Origin: Piscicola geometra
Taxonomy: Eukaryota > Annelida > Clitellata > Hirudinida > Piscicolidae
Assembly (NCBI GenBank): GCA_943735955.1
Contig: OX030958.1
Span: 8,985,126 to 9,049,125 of the forward strand
DNA length: 64,000 bases
Direction: 5' to 3'
A program made the translations under genes and the position numbers. Below the pieces are notes generated by a model, which worked only from the letters and a program-made list of their open reading frames with translations, was not told the DNA's origin and did not search any database. Position 1 is the first letter of the stretch; every line of letters starts with the position of its first letter. Of the stretch, positions 30,801 to 45,800 are shown in pieces.

Positions 30801-33800
30801 TTCAAAGTTTAGTATATTTTCGATTTTAACATTTATTTTTATTTAAAAACATCGATTTTTTTAATGCTTCTAAACAAAAACTGTTGCAGTATGTTCCTAT
30901 TTAAAAAATATTTTATAAACTTTTAATTTTTTTCAAAAAACATTAGATTTATTTATAAACTTCAAAGTTTTTCTATATTTTTCTAAACTACTCGAACAAC
31001 TTTTAAAAATACATTTTCAAATAAAATTATTTTAGCAAATAGAAACATCTCTATGGTATATTTCTAAAAAGTATTTTCTAAACTTTTTTTCCTTTAAAAG
31101 AATTTAAATTTCCGGCACGATTCAGTCATTGATGTGGACATACTGAATGAAAAAAGCACGAACGATGGACGGCTAGCGCAAATAATCGTAAGAAGTCAAA
31201 TGATGTGCGCAAAGAGCACGTATTTCAGCGTTCCGTTCGTTTCACGTGCTTAATTGAAAGCATGAAGGCGTTTTTGTGAAGAAATACGTGAAAGTAGAGA
31301 CTCTTAAAGAACTTTAATTAAAAGTTGTACAAAGGTTAGATTCATTTTAGTCATCAAATGGTTTCAATATACTTTTTTTTACAAATTAATTGATCTATTA
31401 TTAGGTGAATTAAAACAACATTTTCTAATTTAAAAATATATATAGAAATTTTTTTTAAATAATTATTTTAACATATTTTGGTGCTTTTTATATAAAAAAT
31501 AATAGGATCTGAAGTTTCTAAATCAGTTCAAACTGAGAAAACAACATAAGTTTTAAAATATTTTACAATAGTATTTCAAATATAGATAATAGCAGGATAA
31601 AAGAAAAATTATAACCTACAAAATAACTATCAAAACAGCCAATTGCAAAATAAAGCTAATAACATTGTCGTTAATAGGCTTAATTATATGGAGAAAAAAA
31701 TCAGCACAGTTGTCTTTAAAAATATATATGTAACACAAAAATATAATGGTTTGAATGAGAAAAATTATATTTTATATTGGAAATAAGTAAAATTTATACA
31801 AAAAAATATTGAAAAAAAAAACAAAATTTAAAAAAAGGAATAGTAATAACCACTTGATGCAGAGAATGCCTGCAGTGAGGATGAAGCAGACCATGATGGA
31901 AGCGATAATAGCCACCACCACCACTGAAGTTGCTGTGGTGGTCAATGAAAATAAAAATTAAAAATATATTTAATAGAACTGATAATGATTTAATCTATTC
32001 TTTTTTTAGTGAAGTGAAAATTTAAACAAATATTTTGCTGTGAATAGTTGAAAACATTTTAAAACCTTTGAGCAATAAATAATTAAAAATAATTAATATA
32101 ATTTTTTATTAAATTAAATTTTTCATATTTTCAAAAATAGGTGGAAAAGCATTGTGGGCAAACTGCTCTAATGGCCCTTACATTAGGAAAACTATATGTA
32201 AATTGAATTAGGTTGACACGTTTGATACAATTTAGAAATAAAAGCAAAGACAAATGAGTTTTCTAAAAATTAAATATAATAATTGCACTTGTTTTATCTT
32301 AAAAGTAAAAACTGTAAAACTATCTATACGTTTATAAAATTTGAATTTTTTAAAACTACTGACTATAAAAACACACTCACCGTACGGAAACATCAATTCA
32401 AGCCTTGATGAGAAAGAGAGCATGTCTTCAAAAAAAAGGATTCTTTAGTATTAACAGTATGAATATTTTTATTTATTATATACGTTTTTTAATAAATATT
32501 TTATTATTCTTCTTTAATTAATTTTTTATTATCAAATCAAAAACGATACACTAAATATTTAAATAAATCATTTTAAAGCGCTCTGTACTTATTCGAGCTT
32601 CATTTTTTATATAATTTTATTATTGCATATTTTATTAAAAAAGTTTAAATAAAAAAAACTAATTATAGCTAGTTAATAATTTTCTTCGATCAAAACAAAA
32701 ATAAAAATCTGAGTAATTTTAAAAAACATTTTTTGACGCGTTGTACCTATGTGTGATTTTGTCATATTTTCACTTACTTCATAAATAAATTTTTAAAATA
32801 ATTTCAATAAATTGTTTTCACAGCATCTTTTCACACATTAAAAAGTTGATGGATGATTGATTATATTTTTTAATAGGTGTGAGCATACTCTTTGTATTCA
32901 CCCCTAAAATTAGTTTCTAAAATCTTCTAAATACATTAAAAAATTAAACTTTTTAATAAATTAATGCGCACAAAAATTTTAATAGGTTCTTAAAAAAATT
33001 AATTCAATAAAGGTCTCTTACCTTGTGTGCAATTGCTGTAGTTTCCAATCCAGATATCATTGATGCAAGTGAGTTCCCACTTGGGGCCCATGTCTGTTCC
33101 ACAGTCGATGACGACGTGATGTGCCATCCTGCGGACCCTCATGCCTGCCTGCACCGGAGGACTCGCACAGCCCATCACTGAGAGCGGATGAGAAGAAGAT
33201 GACTATTTGAGATGTTACGAACCACTGTTTTAAACGTACTTTTCATTCTTAGTCAAAGCTAAAAAAGTTTTAAAGTCATAAAAAGATAATACTCTGTTAA
33301 TGAGTTATTAAAAACATTTCAATAGAAGAAATCATTCAAAGTTTAAAACGTTAAGCGGTATATTTATATATAGCGTAAACAGCCACAACGTACCTTGTAT
33401 CTTGAAAAGAAACTGAAAGCCAAGAGCGCTTGGTTGTGGATGCTTAGCTTCTTGGTCGTTGGAAGATTCAAAGACAGCTGATGGCAGCAGGAACCTGAGT
33501 TGCACTTGATTGGATGTTGAAGTGTACACGCTGTGCACCTTGCCTTGTCCAGCGCAGATTCTTAAAGCTCCGTTTCTGCTCGTATTTTCGTTCACAGTTG
33601 CCAAGATTCGGCATGTCATGGATGGAGTTCTGGCCGACAGCGATGAGTTTATGGACAAATTCGGTCGGTAGGATTTGTAGTAGTGAAGCAGTGACTCAGC
33701 GGAGTAATCGTACAACGTCAGGTTGATTCTTTGACCTTCTCCCGCCATCAATAACCATGGCGAAGAGCGTGATCCACAACCAGTGACTTCTGTCACTTCA

Positions 33801-36800
33801 CTTGAAAGATAATGATAGCTGGGAGAGGCAAAAGATGCGGCTGAACTTGGATCTGTTATGAAAATATATTTTGTAGAATTCTTTTTTTTATAATTTAAGT
33901 TTTTGATAAGCTACTTTTACAAATTCAAAACACTAAATTTAGGTCAATAGTTTTTAACTATTATGAAATAAAAAAATACACAATTTTATTTTTTTTCAAA
34001 GAACGTAATATGAGGAAATTTAATTAAGAATTTTCATGAAAAAGTCAGTATTTTTGTTGCTGGGCTTCCAAAGTTTTGATGATTGTATAGTCGTCCCTTT
34101 TCCATGAACAAAATTTGAAAACGTGGGAAGAAATTTTAATTCCTAGTTTTCAATTTTAACTTTGTCATTATTCTATTTTAATTTTGCCGAATTTTTGTTT
34201 AGAGGCAATTAGAGAGCCGGAAGCGTCAAAAAGTTCATTTAAAATTGCCATTTGAATTTTATTTCAATTTTAATTTCAATGTTTTAATTAGTTTTATGAA
34301 ACCTAAGCGCATTCGAGTTGAATTGAAACAGACAACGCTTCACGCGTGTACTCAGCATTGGTGTTTGAAGTTTTGGAATAAAGAATCTTTTTTTTAGTTT
34401 AGAAGTTGTTCTCATTAAATTGCATTTTTTTAAAAATAATTTTTATTCTTACTTTTTTATATTTAAAATATTTGTAACATGTTTAAATTGTATTTTTTAA
34501 TTTTATTTTTTTTAAACCATTTACTTCCCAATTTTTAGTTTTGTTCTCAAATTTTTCGTTTTTTTTCCAAATAGTATGATTAAGAAGGCCGACTTAAATT
34601 CATGCGTGCCATCGTCTTCAAATAATTTTATAAACTGATACATAAAACGAAAGAAAATTATAACGAAAGATAAAATCATGATTTGTATTATTTCAAAATG
34701 TGTATTCCTACTTGAATCATGGTACTCATCAGCACTCGCTTGATAATTCTTGGAGCGTTGAAGTGGCTTGTGTTGTTTCTTGTGGCTTTGTTGTTGCTGG
34801 GGCATGAGAATGGGGGTCGTGAAGAGGTTAACGTTCGTGGCCTCACCTTCCGTGCACTTACTGCTTGGCTTGAAAACTGGTTAAAGAATTTAATGGAAAT
34901 TTTAGGCACTCGTTCAAAATTATTCTGCATTGTTGTTCATTATTTTTTAAAACTTTTTATATTGTTGCTTATGTGTCTTTTTTATTCTTACAATTTTATT
35001 ATCCAATCATCTTTATTGATATTTTATCACTTTTCAGGCTTAAAAATATCTAATAATCTTCGATGTCTAAACAAAAACATTTTTGTAGAAAATACTAATT
35101 TCATTGGATGCCCGAGCAGAACAGTATTTAGGGACCATTTTCCAGACGAATAAAACCGTCAACAGCAATAACACCACACCTAAATATACGATTCACATGG
35201 CGACGCGAAATGTATAAAGGTCAATAGAAATCAGCTTAGATTTTACTTTCAAAAACATAAAACAATGACAATACTTCAATGTAAAAAAAAGAATAAAATA
35301 TTCAACGAGGTTTTCTCGCAATTAATAAATCACCGTTGAGCGTGAAATAAACATTTTCTGGATTAATTAAAGAAATACATGTTTACGACTTTATCGAAAT
35401 ATATTTATGGACTATCGCATATAATCCGATACTCTATCGCCTACGGTTAAGTTATCTTCACCGATACAACATTCTTATCTGTGACACTGTTGAAATATCT
35501 TGAATCCTGCATTTCTTAACTCTTATAATCCTACGATGTTAAGACGTTAAATAATTTCAAAACATGTTAAATTTCCTAAAATTGTCATCCAATTTTTTTG
35601 ACTATGGATAAAAAGTCGACTAAAAAGAATTATTATACGATATATGCAATTTTCAAGCATCAACTAACCAGCAAGACATCGATATCCAATCCACAGGTGG
35701 TTTTTGAGTGCCTTGTGGCATGGAGTGGCTTCTCTGAACGAAGCGTCATCGACACGAATGTCACATGACCTCCTTCCAGAACACGCCATTTCTGCTTCCA
35801 TCATGACGTCAAGAACGCATCCGACGTGTCCGAAATCGTCGGTCACGCAGACGCCTCCTGTCGATAATCATTGCAGACTTTATCGAGTTGTCAATGTGAT
35901 TTTTAAATAAAATGTTTCATGTTTTATATAGTCAAAAAATGTTTTTTGAGAGTTAATGACTGTTAATAACAGAACATTTATGATCATATAAACCATTATT
36001 CACACGATGGAGAAAAAAACACTAATAAATAAACTATAAACAAAAAAAATTCTTAAAAACCTAAGCCCTTTCAACCCACCTCTTTGATATCTGCCATATT
36101 GAGCATGTTCAATGATTATTACTTCATCTTCTTCGCAAGAGGCTTTGAAATGATCGGTGTTGCAGACCTCAGCTTCTATTAATTCTGTTGGTTTGGGCGT
36201 TCGGTATGTGAATTGAGTAGTTATGTAAGCGATTTTAGTTTTAGATAGAAATTTTTTTTACAAAAGTTAAATTGATTTTAAACGGATTTTTATACGGGAT
36301 TAAAGTTATTTTGCAGAAATTTAGAAAATCTTAGATTTTTAAAAGTTACCGAAATATAATTTTAATAAGTCTTAAATGCTAATAATTAAGCTCTAAAAGC
36401 TTTAATGACTTGAAACCATTTATTGCTTCAATAAATTTGAAAACCATTTAGTGGATGTGTCATCTAATTAAAATTTATTTCAAATTAGTTACTTCGAAGT
36501 AAATGAATGTGAAGCTTGAAAATTTGTTTAGCCACTAAAAAGAAAGTGCTGTGAAAGAAAGTTATTAATACAAATATGTCAACGAAAAAGTTAAAAAATA
36601 ACTACTGTAAAGATTACAAATGATCAAAATCTATACTAATGATTTCATTTATATATAACAAATTGAATTGTTTGGTTTTAATAAAATTACATAAGTTTAA
36701 TTTTTATTTTAATAATCTAAAAAACCGTAACTTTTTCACTTGAACAAAAATTTAAGAAAAATGGTATGTTTAGAAGGGTTTTAAAGATTGACTTTAAAAC

Positions 36801-39800
36801 GTGCTTCAAAATACAAGTTGAAAAAACTTTATAATAAAAATTAAGTGTAAAGAAAATGTTAAACTTTGCATTATCATCATTAGTGACAACATAATCATTT
36901 TTGTCAGCAGCACATGTGTAATAATGCCTATAAAACACGCAAATGAGGCTAATTACGTAAGAAGGCTAAACAAACAAGAGCAAACGGATAAGTGGTCTGG
37001 CTGCTGAATGAAAAAACGAATACCCGAGTGGAGGAATAGATGAAAAATACTTTTTATAGAATTAAGTAAAAATAGGCAAAACTTTTTTTCGTTGTAATGA
37101 ATAGGGAAAAATAAATTAGTGGGAAAAAACTTTTTAATTCATAATTATGAAATGGAATGGAGGTTCAAAAGTGAAAAAATAAAAAATATAAAAACCTAAC
37201 CGAACAGATATACACTTTCAAGTAACCGTGCAAACTATCAGTCAAAGGAATAATTGAAGAGCAGGAAGATTGAGCGAGTGTATCAATGGGAAGGAGGATG
37301 GCGGGTTAGTGATTGATAGAGGATGAGGATGATGGGTTTCAAAGACGGATGAAGGGAGGATTGAAGCTGGGGCTGTATGCTCAGACGGATGAAAGAGTCG
37401 TGAAGAATGACTGACATCAATCTTGCTACTTTAGTGACCGCAGGACTAATGACCTTGTTTGCATTTTTCAATATTAATTTTCGTTATTTTGTTTGCTGTG
37501 GTCATATTGGAAAGTAATCATGTTAATCAAAATACCAATTAAAGGTCTTTTCTACTTCTAACATTTTTTTATATGAATCATGTTTCAGTTTTTTAGAAAA
37601 TAAAGTTTTGTTCAAAAGAGTTTCAATTTTTATATATTTTTCTTTAAAAATCAATGGTTTGGTTTAATTAGATAGTTTTGCGTACAATTGAAGTACAACG
37701 TTTAAGATGGTCAATAGTAGTTTTTGGGGGTCACATAAATATAGGATACATTATAATTTTTCAACAATATTCATCGTTTTTTAGAGTGAAAAATAAAAAT
37801 ACAATAGTTTACAGTTGAGTTGGCGTTTCATTCAAGCTATAACTTAAATAAAAAAATATTATATTCCTTTAACTTCTTCATATGAAATAGAAGCTACTTC
37901 AAATTTAAATATTCACAATTTTCTTTTTTTTATTGATTTGGAAATAATATTTTTTTTATCCTATTTTTTTCAAGTTTTATATCCAAAAAAGTAATTACCC
38001 ATTAAAAAACTTATCACGACAGTGTAGAATTTGTTTGTTTGAAAAAAATTACTCTTTCGAATAAATAAATAAATAAAAATTCAATACAAAGTGACATTCC
38101 AAAGCAACCAATGAATTATTCAACAAAAACCTTTATAAAATATATTTTCAAATATTTCAAATGTAGTTTACTGAGAAAAAGAAGATGGCCTTAGTTGCTT
38201 AATTTTAAATATTCAGCGATCTTTATGATAATTTCATTTTTTTTTTTCGGATTGTTTGAAATGTTTTTTTAATTTTTTATTGGTTACTCAAATTGATTTT
38301 TTAGATCTTTTTATGATGTTACATTCAAGACAACTTCAAGAATATTTGGTTTCATTTATTTTAAAAGTTGTTAAATATTGAAAATCCAAGCAAGCAAGAC
38401 AAAACTTTTAAAATAAAAATAATAATATGATTTTCAACAAAATAAAAAAGATAAAATAGATCAAAAATATATTGTTTAGCAAATTGTTCTTTTAATTAAA
38501 CAGCCAGGCCTATTTGATCTATTATTTCCCAGAAGGCGCATATGGTTGTTTTAATTAAAAAAAACGTATAACAAATTAATTTTTTATGCTACAGCACTGA
38601 AGTGAAATAAACTAAACTTGTTTTTGAAGTTTTTCACGAAATTATGTTTGGTTCACAATGAGAGAGTTGTGAAAAAAACTCAGAAACCACATTTCCCGTT
38701 TCTTTCAATAAGAGATTCATGAAGATGAATAGGTTTTTTATGTTAGTCTGATAGGAACATTTATCCTTTTTGAAATCACTAACTTCAAACACACATCGTG
38801 CTGAATAAAAAAAATTGTTTTTGTATATTTCATTATCTTACTAGTAGCAAAAGAAAAATGTTAAAATGTCAAGTTTGTTTGATTTTTTCTTAAAACCATT
38901 AAACTCCTAGTATTTTAAATTCTAAAACCACTTTTTCATGGTTTTGTAGCAAGAATAATTCTGTGTTTAGCACAACTTAGAGCCATTTTTATGCCATCAA
39001 TGAGTTTTTGATTCCATGCATTTTCATTAACTTTATTGCACCAGCTCTCGTTTTTATATTTCTAACATTTTTTGTCACTTTACTTTACATTTAAAAAACG
39101 TTAATTTTTTCATTTATGAAACTTGAAAAATACTTTTTAACTTTGAAAGATGCTACATTAAGTTAGTTAATTTGAAATTTATCGTTAGAAATATTAGCGT
39201 GTTGGCAAATCGTATGTATTAATGCTACTAAAACCCATTCTGCTAGTTGGCACAAAAATCAAGGTTTAAACGAACTACCAATTCATAAATTTACTTAACC
39301 AGTATGGGAATGACTTTCGAGGAATATATAAACGAGTCTCTTTTGCGCTTAAAAATTGGAATATAATCAGTTTTAAAAAAACATGTGAAAAAATTTAATT
39401 ATGAAATTTCCTACCAAAGATAAAAACAATTTTTAAACTTTACACTTTAAACTATTATTTTTTGTAAAACTGAAAATATACCGTTTTGAAAAAAATACTA
39501 CATATAGTTTTCGTTTTATTAAAACAATAAGCTATACCACCATTGGCGTCAATGCTTCTTCATGCCACTAATGAAGCCAACTAGTCAGCTAAGGTCCCGT
39601 AATGAAAGTCATCGCGACCATTTCACGTGCTTTACGCGCCATTCGAGCTAGCTTTAACGTCTTTCTACGGTTTTTTGCGTCTTCTGCTTCCATTTGAATG
39701 GATTTGCCAAAATAGGCATCCATTTCGAGCTGGATTTTATTCGAATGACAATTCCATTTAAAAGCTTTTCATTGGCAAATAACTGAACAGAAAATTTGTT

Positions 39801-42800
39801 TTTCTTATAAAATATAGTACGAAATTTAAAAAAAGTAGAATCAAAAGCTTTTAAAGTTGAAAATAGTTTCGGTACAATTTCACTTATGAGCACTTATTTA
39901 TCAAAAAGACTTTTAAGTTATAGATCTCAATGAAATAGTAAAATAAATCATTCATGAGTTTATAAAACTTTCAGACGATTTAAATTAAAAACTTTAAAAA
40001 AATTAATACTTTAAAACCATTAGCTCCATTAATAAACATTATCAAGTTTTTTTTGTAAAATAAATATTTTAAACATTATTGTGAACAATAGAAAAAACGT
40101 TGTTTAGTTTTAAGTTTTTGATGCATTATCAAATTAGAAATAAAAAATCCCACTGTGTTCTCTTGTTCATTTCATTTTGCATGACTCCATTATATTTTTC
40201 CATCATGAGAGCGGTTTATTCGAAAGATCAAAAGAAAATTCAAATTATTTTATTAAAAAAAGTTTTTCATTAAATGTATTTATTAAAAGTAACTAATAAA
40301 AACAGTTTAAAAAATTATTCTTTTTGGTTAAAAAATTGTATTTAAAAATAAAAAACAGCATTTTAAATGTAGGATATTTTATTAACTTTATACAGTGAAG
40401 TAGCTTATAGAAAAGTTATAATGGATTTTGCGTAGATAATTAAAAACCCGTGGCTTTCGCATCCCTGGCGGGTCTTATACAAAACAACAAATCGTCACGA
40501 AGCGAAAAAATCAATATATTTCTTCAAAATATTTTGAAAAACTTAAAAATAACGATGTTGATTAGAATATTATATGTATTAAAATACTTCATTAAACTAA
40601 TTTCACATACACATCATCAAAAACATAATCTACACTTTTATATTGATAAATCATGCTTATCTATCATAGGCTTTCACAACAAAACACCTAAGTTACGTAT
40701 AGAAAATATTTTCATTATTTACGAAGAATCTTTGACTTCCACCCTTGTGACATTGAGGTTGGCTTGATGTCTTTAAGCTTGTTTAAGGGTGAGTTTGATT
40801 CTTACGGACCTTTAAGTTACTTGCATGATTGGTCTTTTTCTGTCATACATCACAATGTCATCTCTTTTGTTTATTTTATTATTAACTAATTTCTAATTTA
40901 ACAAATTAAATTTTGATTTTTTTCGTTTTCCATTTATTTCTTATCCTTATTTTCCCTCTTTGTTAGATTTTCTCAACCAACATTTTTTTATGGTGAGTTG
41001 AATGATGTATTTTATTTTTGAGAGCTTAATTTTGAAACGCTTAAATAGAAACCTTACTAAAGCATTTTCCGATTAAAACGTGAAATATTATTAAAATCTT
41101 TCGAAAAGTAAAAATTTCAAAAAAAACCTAAAAAATAGAAATAGTTTTAAATAATTTGAATCATAAGCTTCGTATTAAAAATTTTCGTCTAATTAGGATT
41201 GTTAGTTGAAATAACGCAGTACGGTAGAGACCAAGGAAAAGAATGAGAAAATAATTGGATGATTATATTCACCACTCGTTCATTTTCGAAAAAAATTTTA
41301 ATAAATATATTTTCTCAAATCGAAATAAATTTTATTTTAAAATTATATATACTGTCAATTATGCTCATAAACACAATTGTTAAAAAAAAGTTAAAATATA
41401 TTATAGAAATGACATTCATAAAATAATATGTTCCAGGGCATTCTTTTGAAATAGCATTTTGGCCGAGTGAACATTTTGAATACTACTGCCAGGCTTTCCG
41501 CTTCAGAACTCAACCGTGTCACCAGAAATAGAAAAATATGAATTCAAAAGAACATAAAACTATATACATTTTTTCAGATAAATAATAAACTAATTGAAAA
41601 AAGCATACTTTGTTGAAACAAAAGTATAATGTTCAGAATTATATAAAATTCATTTAATCACTTTTATTCTCTAATAAATAACCCTAAATCAAGTTGTGAG
41701 AAAAACATTTACTATAACACAAACACGTGTTAAAGAAGAGAGCATGAGTATAATTCCAAACAAAAGACATAATCCTGCCAACTATTGCTACCTGCATGTT
41801 CTATATTTCAAGACGCTTCCAACAACTTGTGTATAATGACCGTTTCATGATTCACTTTAGAAAACACACAAGAGTTCGAACATGAGAAGTTTTGGTTAAA
41901 TTGTCAAAAACGCAACCAATAAATTGTATTTAAAACTACTTTCACTTTTTTTCCCATTGTAATTTATATCCTTTCCATAAATGTTGTTATATGGTCCAAC
42001 GTTTAGAATTGTATTTCAGAATGTTTATTGGAGCGGGTGTGTACAAATTATGATGATATCTGATGCGTGCAAGGCTTCCATTCATCCTCTTCAGACGACT
42101 CAAGCTCTCGTTAGATCTCTTAATGCTTTTTCGCCGTTTCAATTGTTTTTAAATAACGTAGTGTGCCGTCTTTTAATAATAGTTTCAGATGTATTATAAT
42201 TATGTTTTTATAGTTTTAATTAAAAATGAGTATGTTTTTGCGGTTTTTGAAATAATAAATGATTCATTGCAGTTTGAAAAACAAACTTTCTCTTGTTTCG
42301 CTTTTATTTTGTTGATACTGAAATAAAAATATATAAAAAACAAAGTTATTTTTTTCTAACTATTAGAGTAAATTATATTAGGAAAGCCTCAAGGCTATAT
42401 AGCTAGGAATCTCTTAATCACACACGTTGTAGAATTATATTGCATTGTAACACGAGCTCGAGGAAAAGTTGTTTGTTTTAGGAAGGTCAACTGGGTGAGT
42501 GAAAGCCTTCGATTAAGGGAGGTGACACTTACATAAACAATGATTATTAAGCTGAAATGGAGGCAGAAAGAGTGGCATGGAGAGTGACATTGATGAGTTA
42601 AAGAACTTCGAGAAAAGAAAAATTAATAGAACCAAATTAATTGAATTTACGTTTAAGTGAATGTGATATTGAAGATTGCTTCACTTTGCAATATAAAATC
42701 TTTTTACGAAAAGTAAATTTTCAAAAAAATCACTATCAATAATAGTATTATGAAAAAGTAAAATAAAGAATTTTAACAATAAAAATGATAAAAGTGACAA

Positions 42801-45800
42801 ATGAAGTCGTGAATAAAATCCTAGCATTCCCAACGGTTAGATGATAGATAATGAACAAGTTAATTCGAAAAAACGTTATTATAAATAAGAGATCTAGATA
42901 TTCATTGAAAAATAATGAAAAAGAATAGCATCCGATGCATAAAATGAGAATATTTCATCAGTAATAATAAAGGAAGGAGTGCAGATATGCCTTAAGAGCC
43001 ATAATTCATTTACGACAGGGATGATGGAATTGTGTTGTCAACGGCATATAAAAATAAATGTATAACGCCTCAAGCCATATCGTGCGCTATAAAAATTATC
43101 TTAGTATATTTGGGAAATAATTAGTTTTTTATAAAGGTTTTGCATTTATTAAATTAGAATTTTTTTAATATCAACATTTTTTCAAATTTCAAAATTTTAT
43201 TTTCATAAGAACAAATGAGACAAGTGAATAGTAACAATCTAATGATTAATAATATTAGCATTTCAAAAAACAACAAAATAATATTTTCAATTTATATAAA
43301 ATAAATTTCGATGATTTATTGTTAGGAACAATTAAAGCGATCTATGAACACGATATTTTCGTAATTAATCAAACTTTTAAAAACTACAAAAAAGTTAAAT
43401 AATTCATAATTTAAAAAATATTTCAGTTTCCATTAAAACTACTTTGAAAAGAAAACATTTATTCACATATAGCTATGCAAAAAAAACATGTATCTGTGTC
43501 TCAAACACATAGGAAAATCACATTATTTTCTCAATTACACTAAGATATACACAACTTAGACGAACACACGTACATACGTGTCAGAAAGCACACATAAAGA
43601 ACCATAAAAGAACACACAAACACAGTCCGTCGAGGTCAAAAGACAGTTGTGTTTCTTGCATTAATGTCGCCATCGCTCATGCATGCCTTTCTATAATGCG
43701 TCTACGCCACCCTAGACACAATAAACAGAATTCATTATTAAACTTTTTAGAGTTTATAAATTTTTATTTATTATTTTATTAATAAGGTTTGGACGTTAAG
43801 TATTTTCTTCCATAGTTTTATGTTCATTTACATTTTTTCACGCTTTATAACTTTTATGGGTGTTTTTATGTCCATTTAGTTTGATTTCTTTCGTACACAT
43901 AGGCGGTCTTGAATGTAGTGATAAGAAAAAAATGAAATAAAATCGAATTTCATAAACTTTATTCATTTATTTTCAAATTTAATCAATCAGATCTACTTTA
44001 CATGAAATTATTATTTTTATAGATTTTGGAAATGCATAGATAAATAAACATTTTCCATTAATTTCTCCACAATAGAAATACATTAGTGCAATAGATTGAA
44101 ACGTTGCTTGGTCTTTCAAAAAAGCAAACATTCGAAAAATGACTATTAATTTTATTTTCAATTTACAAAATAATTTTCTATTCAAACAATTCAAACTTGG
44201 AATAAACCCGAAAACCTGAACAGAAAATTAGATAAATGTAGGTTTATGGATGGTCATATAAACCCCTAAATCTTTTATTTGAGCGCAATCATAAAATCAT
44301 TATTAATCAATCAGACATTTCCTTCAACGGGAGTTCACGACTAGTTCCTTGAGGTTTTATTGCTATAAAACTAGATAAATAGATCGTAAATGACATTTAA
44401 TATGTTGTTTTATGAGTATACAAGTTTTTTCATAGAATACTAGCTGCCACTCAGCCTTAGAATAAATGTAACAATAATATTTCAATGTCTATGTATTTGT
44501 TATTTACAAAATTCAAATTATTCAAAAAAGAAAAATAAATATTTTCTTAAAACGATCACGTTCCAGCTTTGAAGAAACAAATAAAGGTTTGTTAGGATGC
44601 CGGAATGATTAATCGACGCGCCTGAACTTTACAGGAAACCCAATGCAAAGATTTGTTTTTATAAAAGCATTTATCATGCTGTGATGTATCATAAGTATCA
44701 TAAGTGGTATGTGATTGATTTCGTCGAAGGGTACAGCCTGTCATAGATTCAGTCTAAATAAATGAAATTTAAAATAAATTAAATAAACTTTTATGATTAG
44801 TAAAATACTAACAGAAAATAGGATTTTTCTAATTGGACTAAATATACACATTTTTAGAGTTTTTTCTTTAACTTTTAATATTATAGAAATATGATCTCAT
44901 ATATGCTGATTTATTTCATTGTGAAAAGAATAACAATCATTAATATTTTCTTATATACTTCATGTATTCTTCATCTTAAGTCTTCATCTACCGTCATTTA
45001 TTTATTACTATTCCTCTAACCGGTATAACGTAAAATTAAACCTTTACTAAGAAAACTAAGACATGCGATGTAAATTAAGAAGATAAAAACCTTCATTTTA
45101 TTTATAAATCACTTTTAGAGTATATAATAGAGTGGACGGCTAGATAGTATAAAGATATTATACACTTAGCACGCTTGTTTGAGTACTCACTTTCATTTAA
45201 ATGCACTACACGCTTCTAACACATTTTCATTTTGCTAACACATGCTGATAAATTTAAATAAAGAACTCTTTAATTTATGAAAACAAAATAAAATTGAATA
45301 GGCTTTATTTTAAATATATGTTATTATATTATTTTCTATTTTTGAAAGTGGGGTTAAAATTTTATTACGCCAAAAATCCATTGAGAAAGATTTTTGATGA
45401 AGAACTTTTTTAATTAATTTTCTATAATGCTACAATAACACGCACTATTATTCTTATATCAGCCTTTAACATTGTTATTGTGGTTATTATTAAATATCAC
45501 TCTCTTGGGAAATATTAGATTTTCAAGATAAATAATTTACAAGCATTGGAAAACTTAATCCGATATATATATATCGATACTGTATATATTTATAACTTGC
45601 ATGTTTATAGTATAAACACAAAATAATCAAGAAAATGCAGCATTGTCTTTTCAGATAGAAAACAATTGAAATTTTTTTAAACTACAAAACTCTAGCTTTC
45701 AAGAAATTGAACGTTTTTTCCGACAATAAAAACTAAACTTAGGTCTTTAAAAAATCGACAATCCCCGTGTCAAGACCTACCTTGTGGAAGAGCTTGATTA

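Larger units (their letters stand above)
21808..31853 (-). other. Large intron 7 of the lectin/CUB receptor gene
   Basis: About 10 kb of AT-rich intron separates the transmembrane exon from the tail exon. It contains ACT/ATC trinucleotide DNA (about 22463-22513), CAT repeats (about 23357-23408), TAG repeats (about 26370-26478), a SINE (about 30527-30724) and a GC-richer island around 31130-31270 with an E-box. An open frame at 28012-28284 (90 codons) lacks a good start and is not recognised. I found no further convincing receptor exon. Confidence 0.6.

Noticed and set aside
34719..35153. 144-codon plus-strand ORF with a hydrophobic start
   Set aside because: It is largely antisense to receptor exon 4 (34712-34876), whose splice phases and domain context are consistent. 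The remainder is AT-rich intron.
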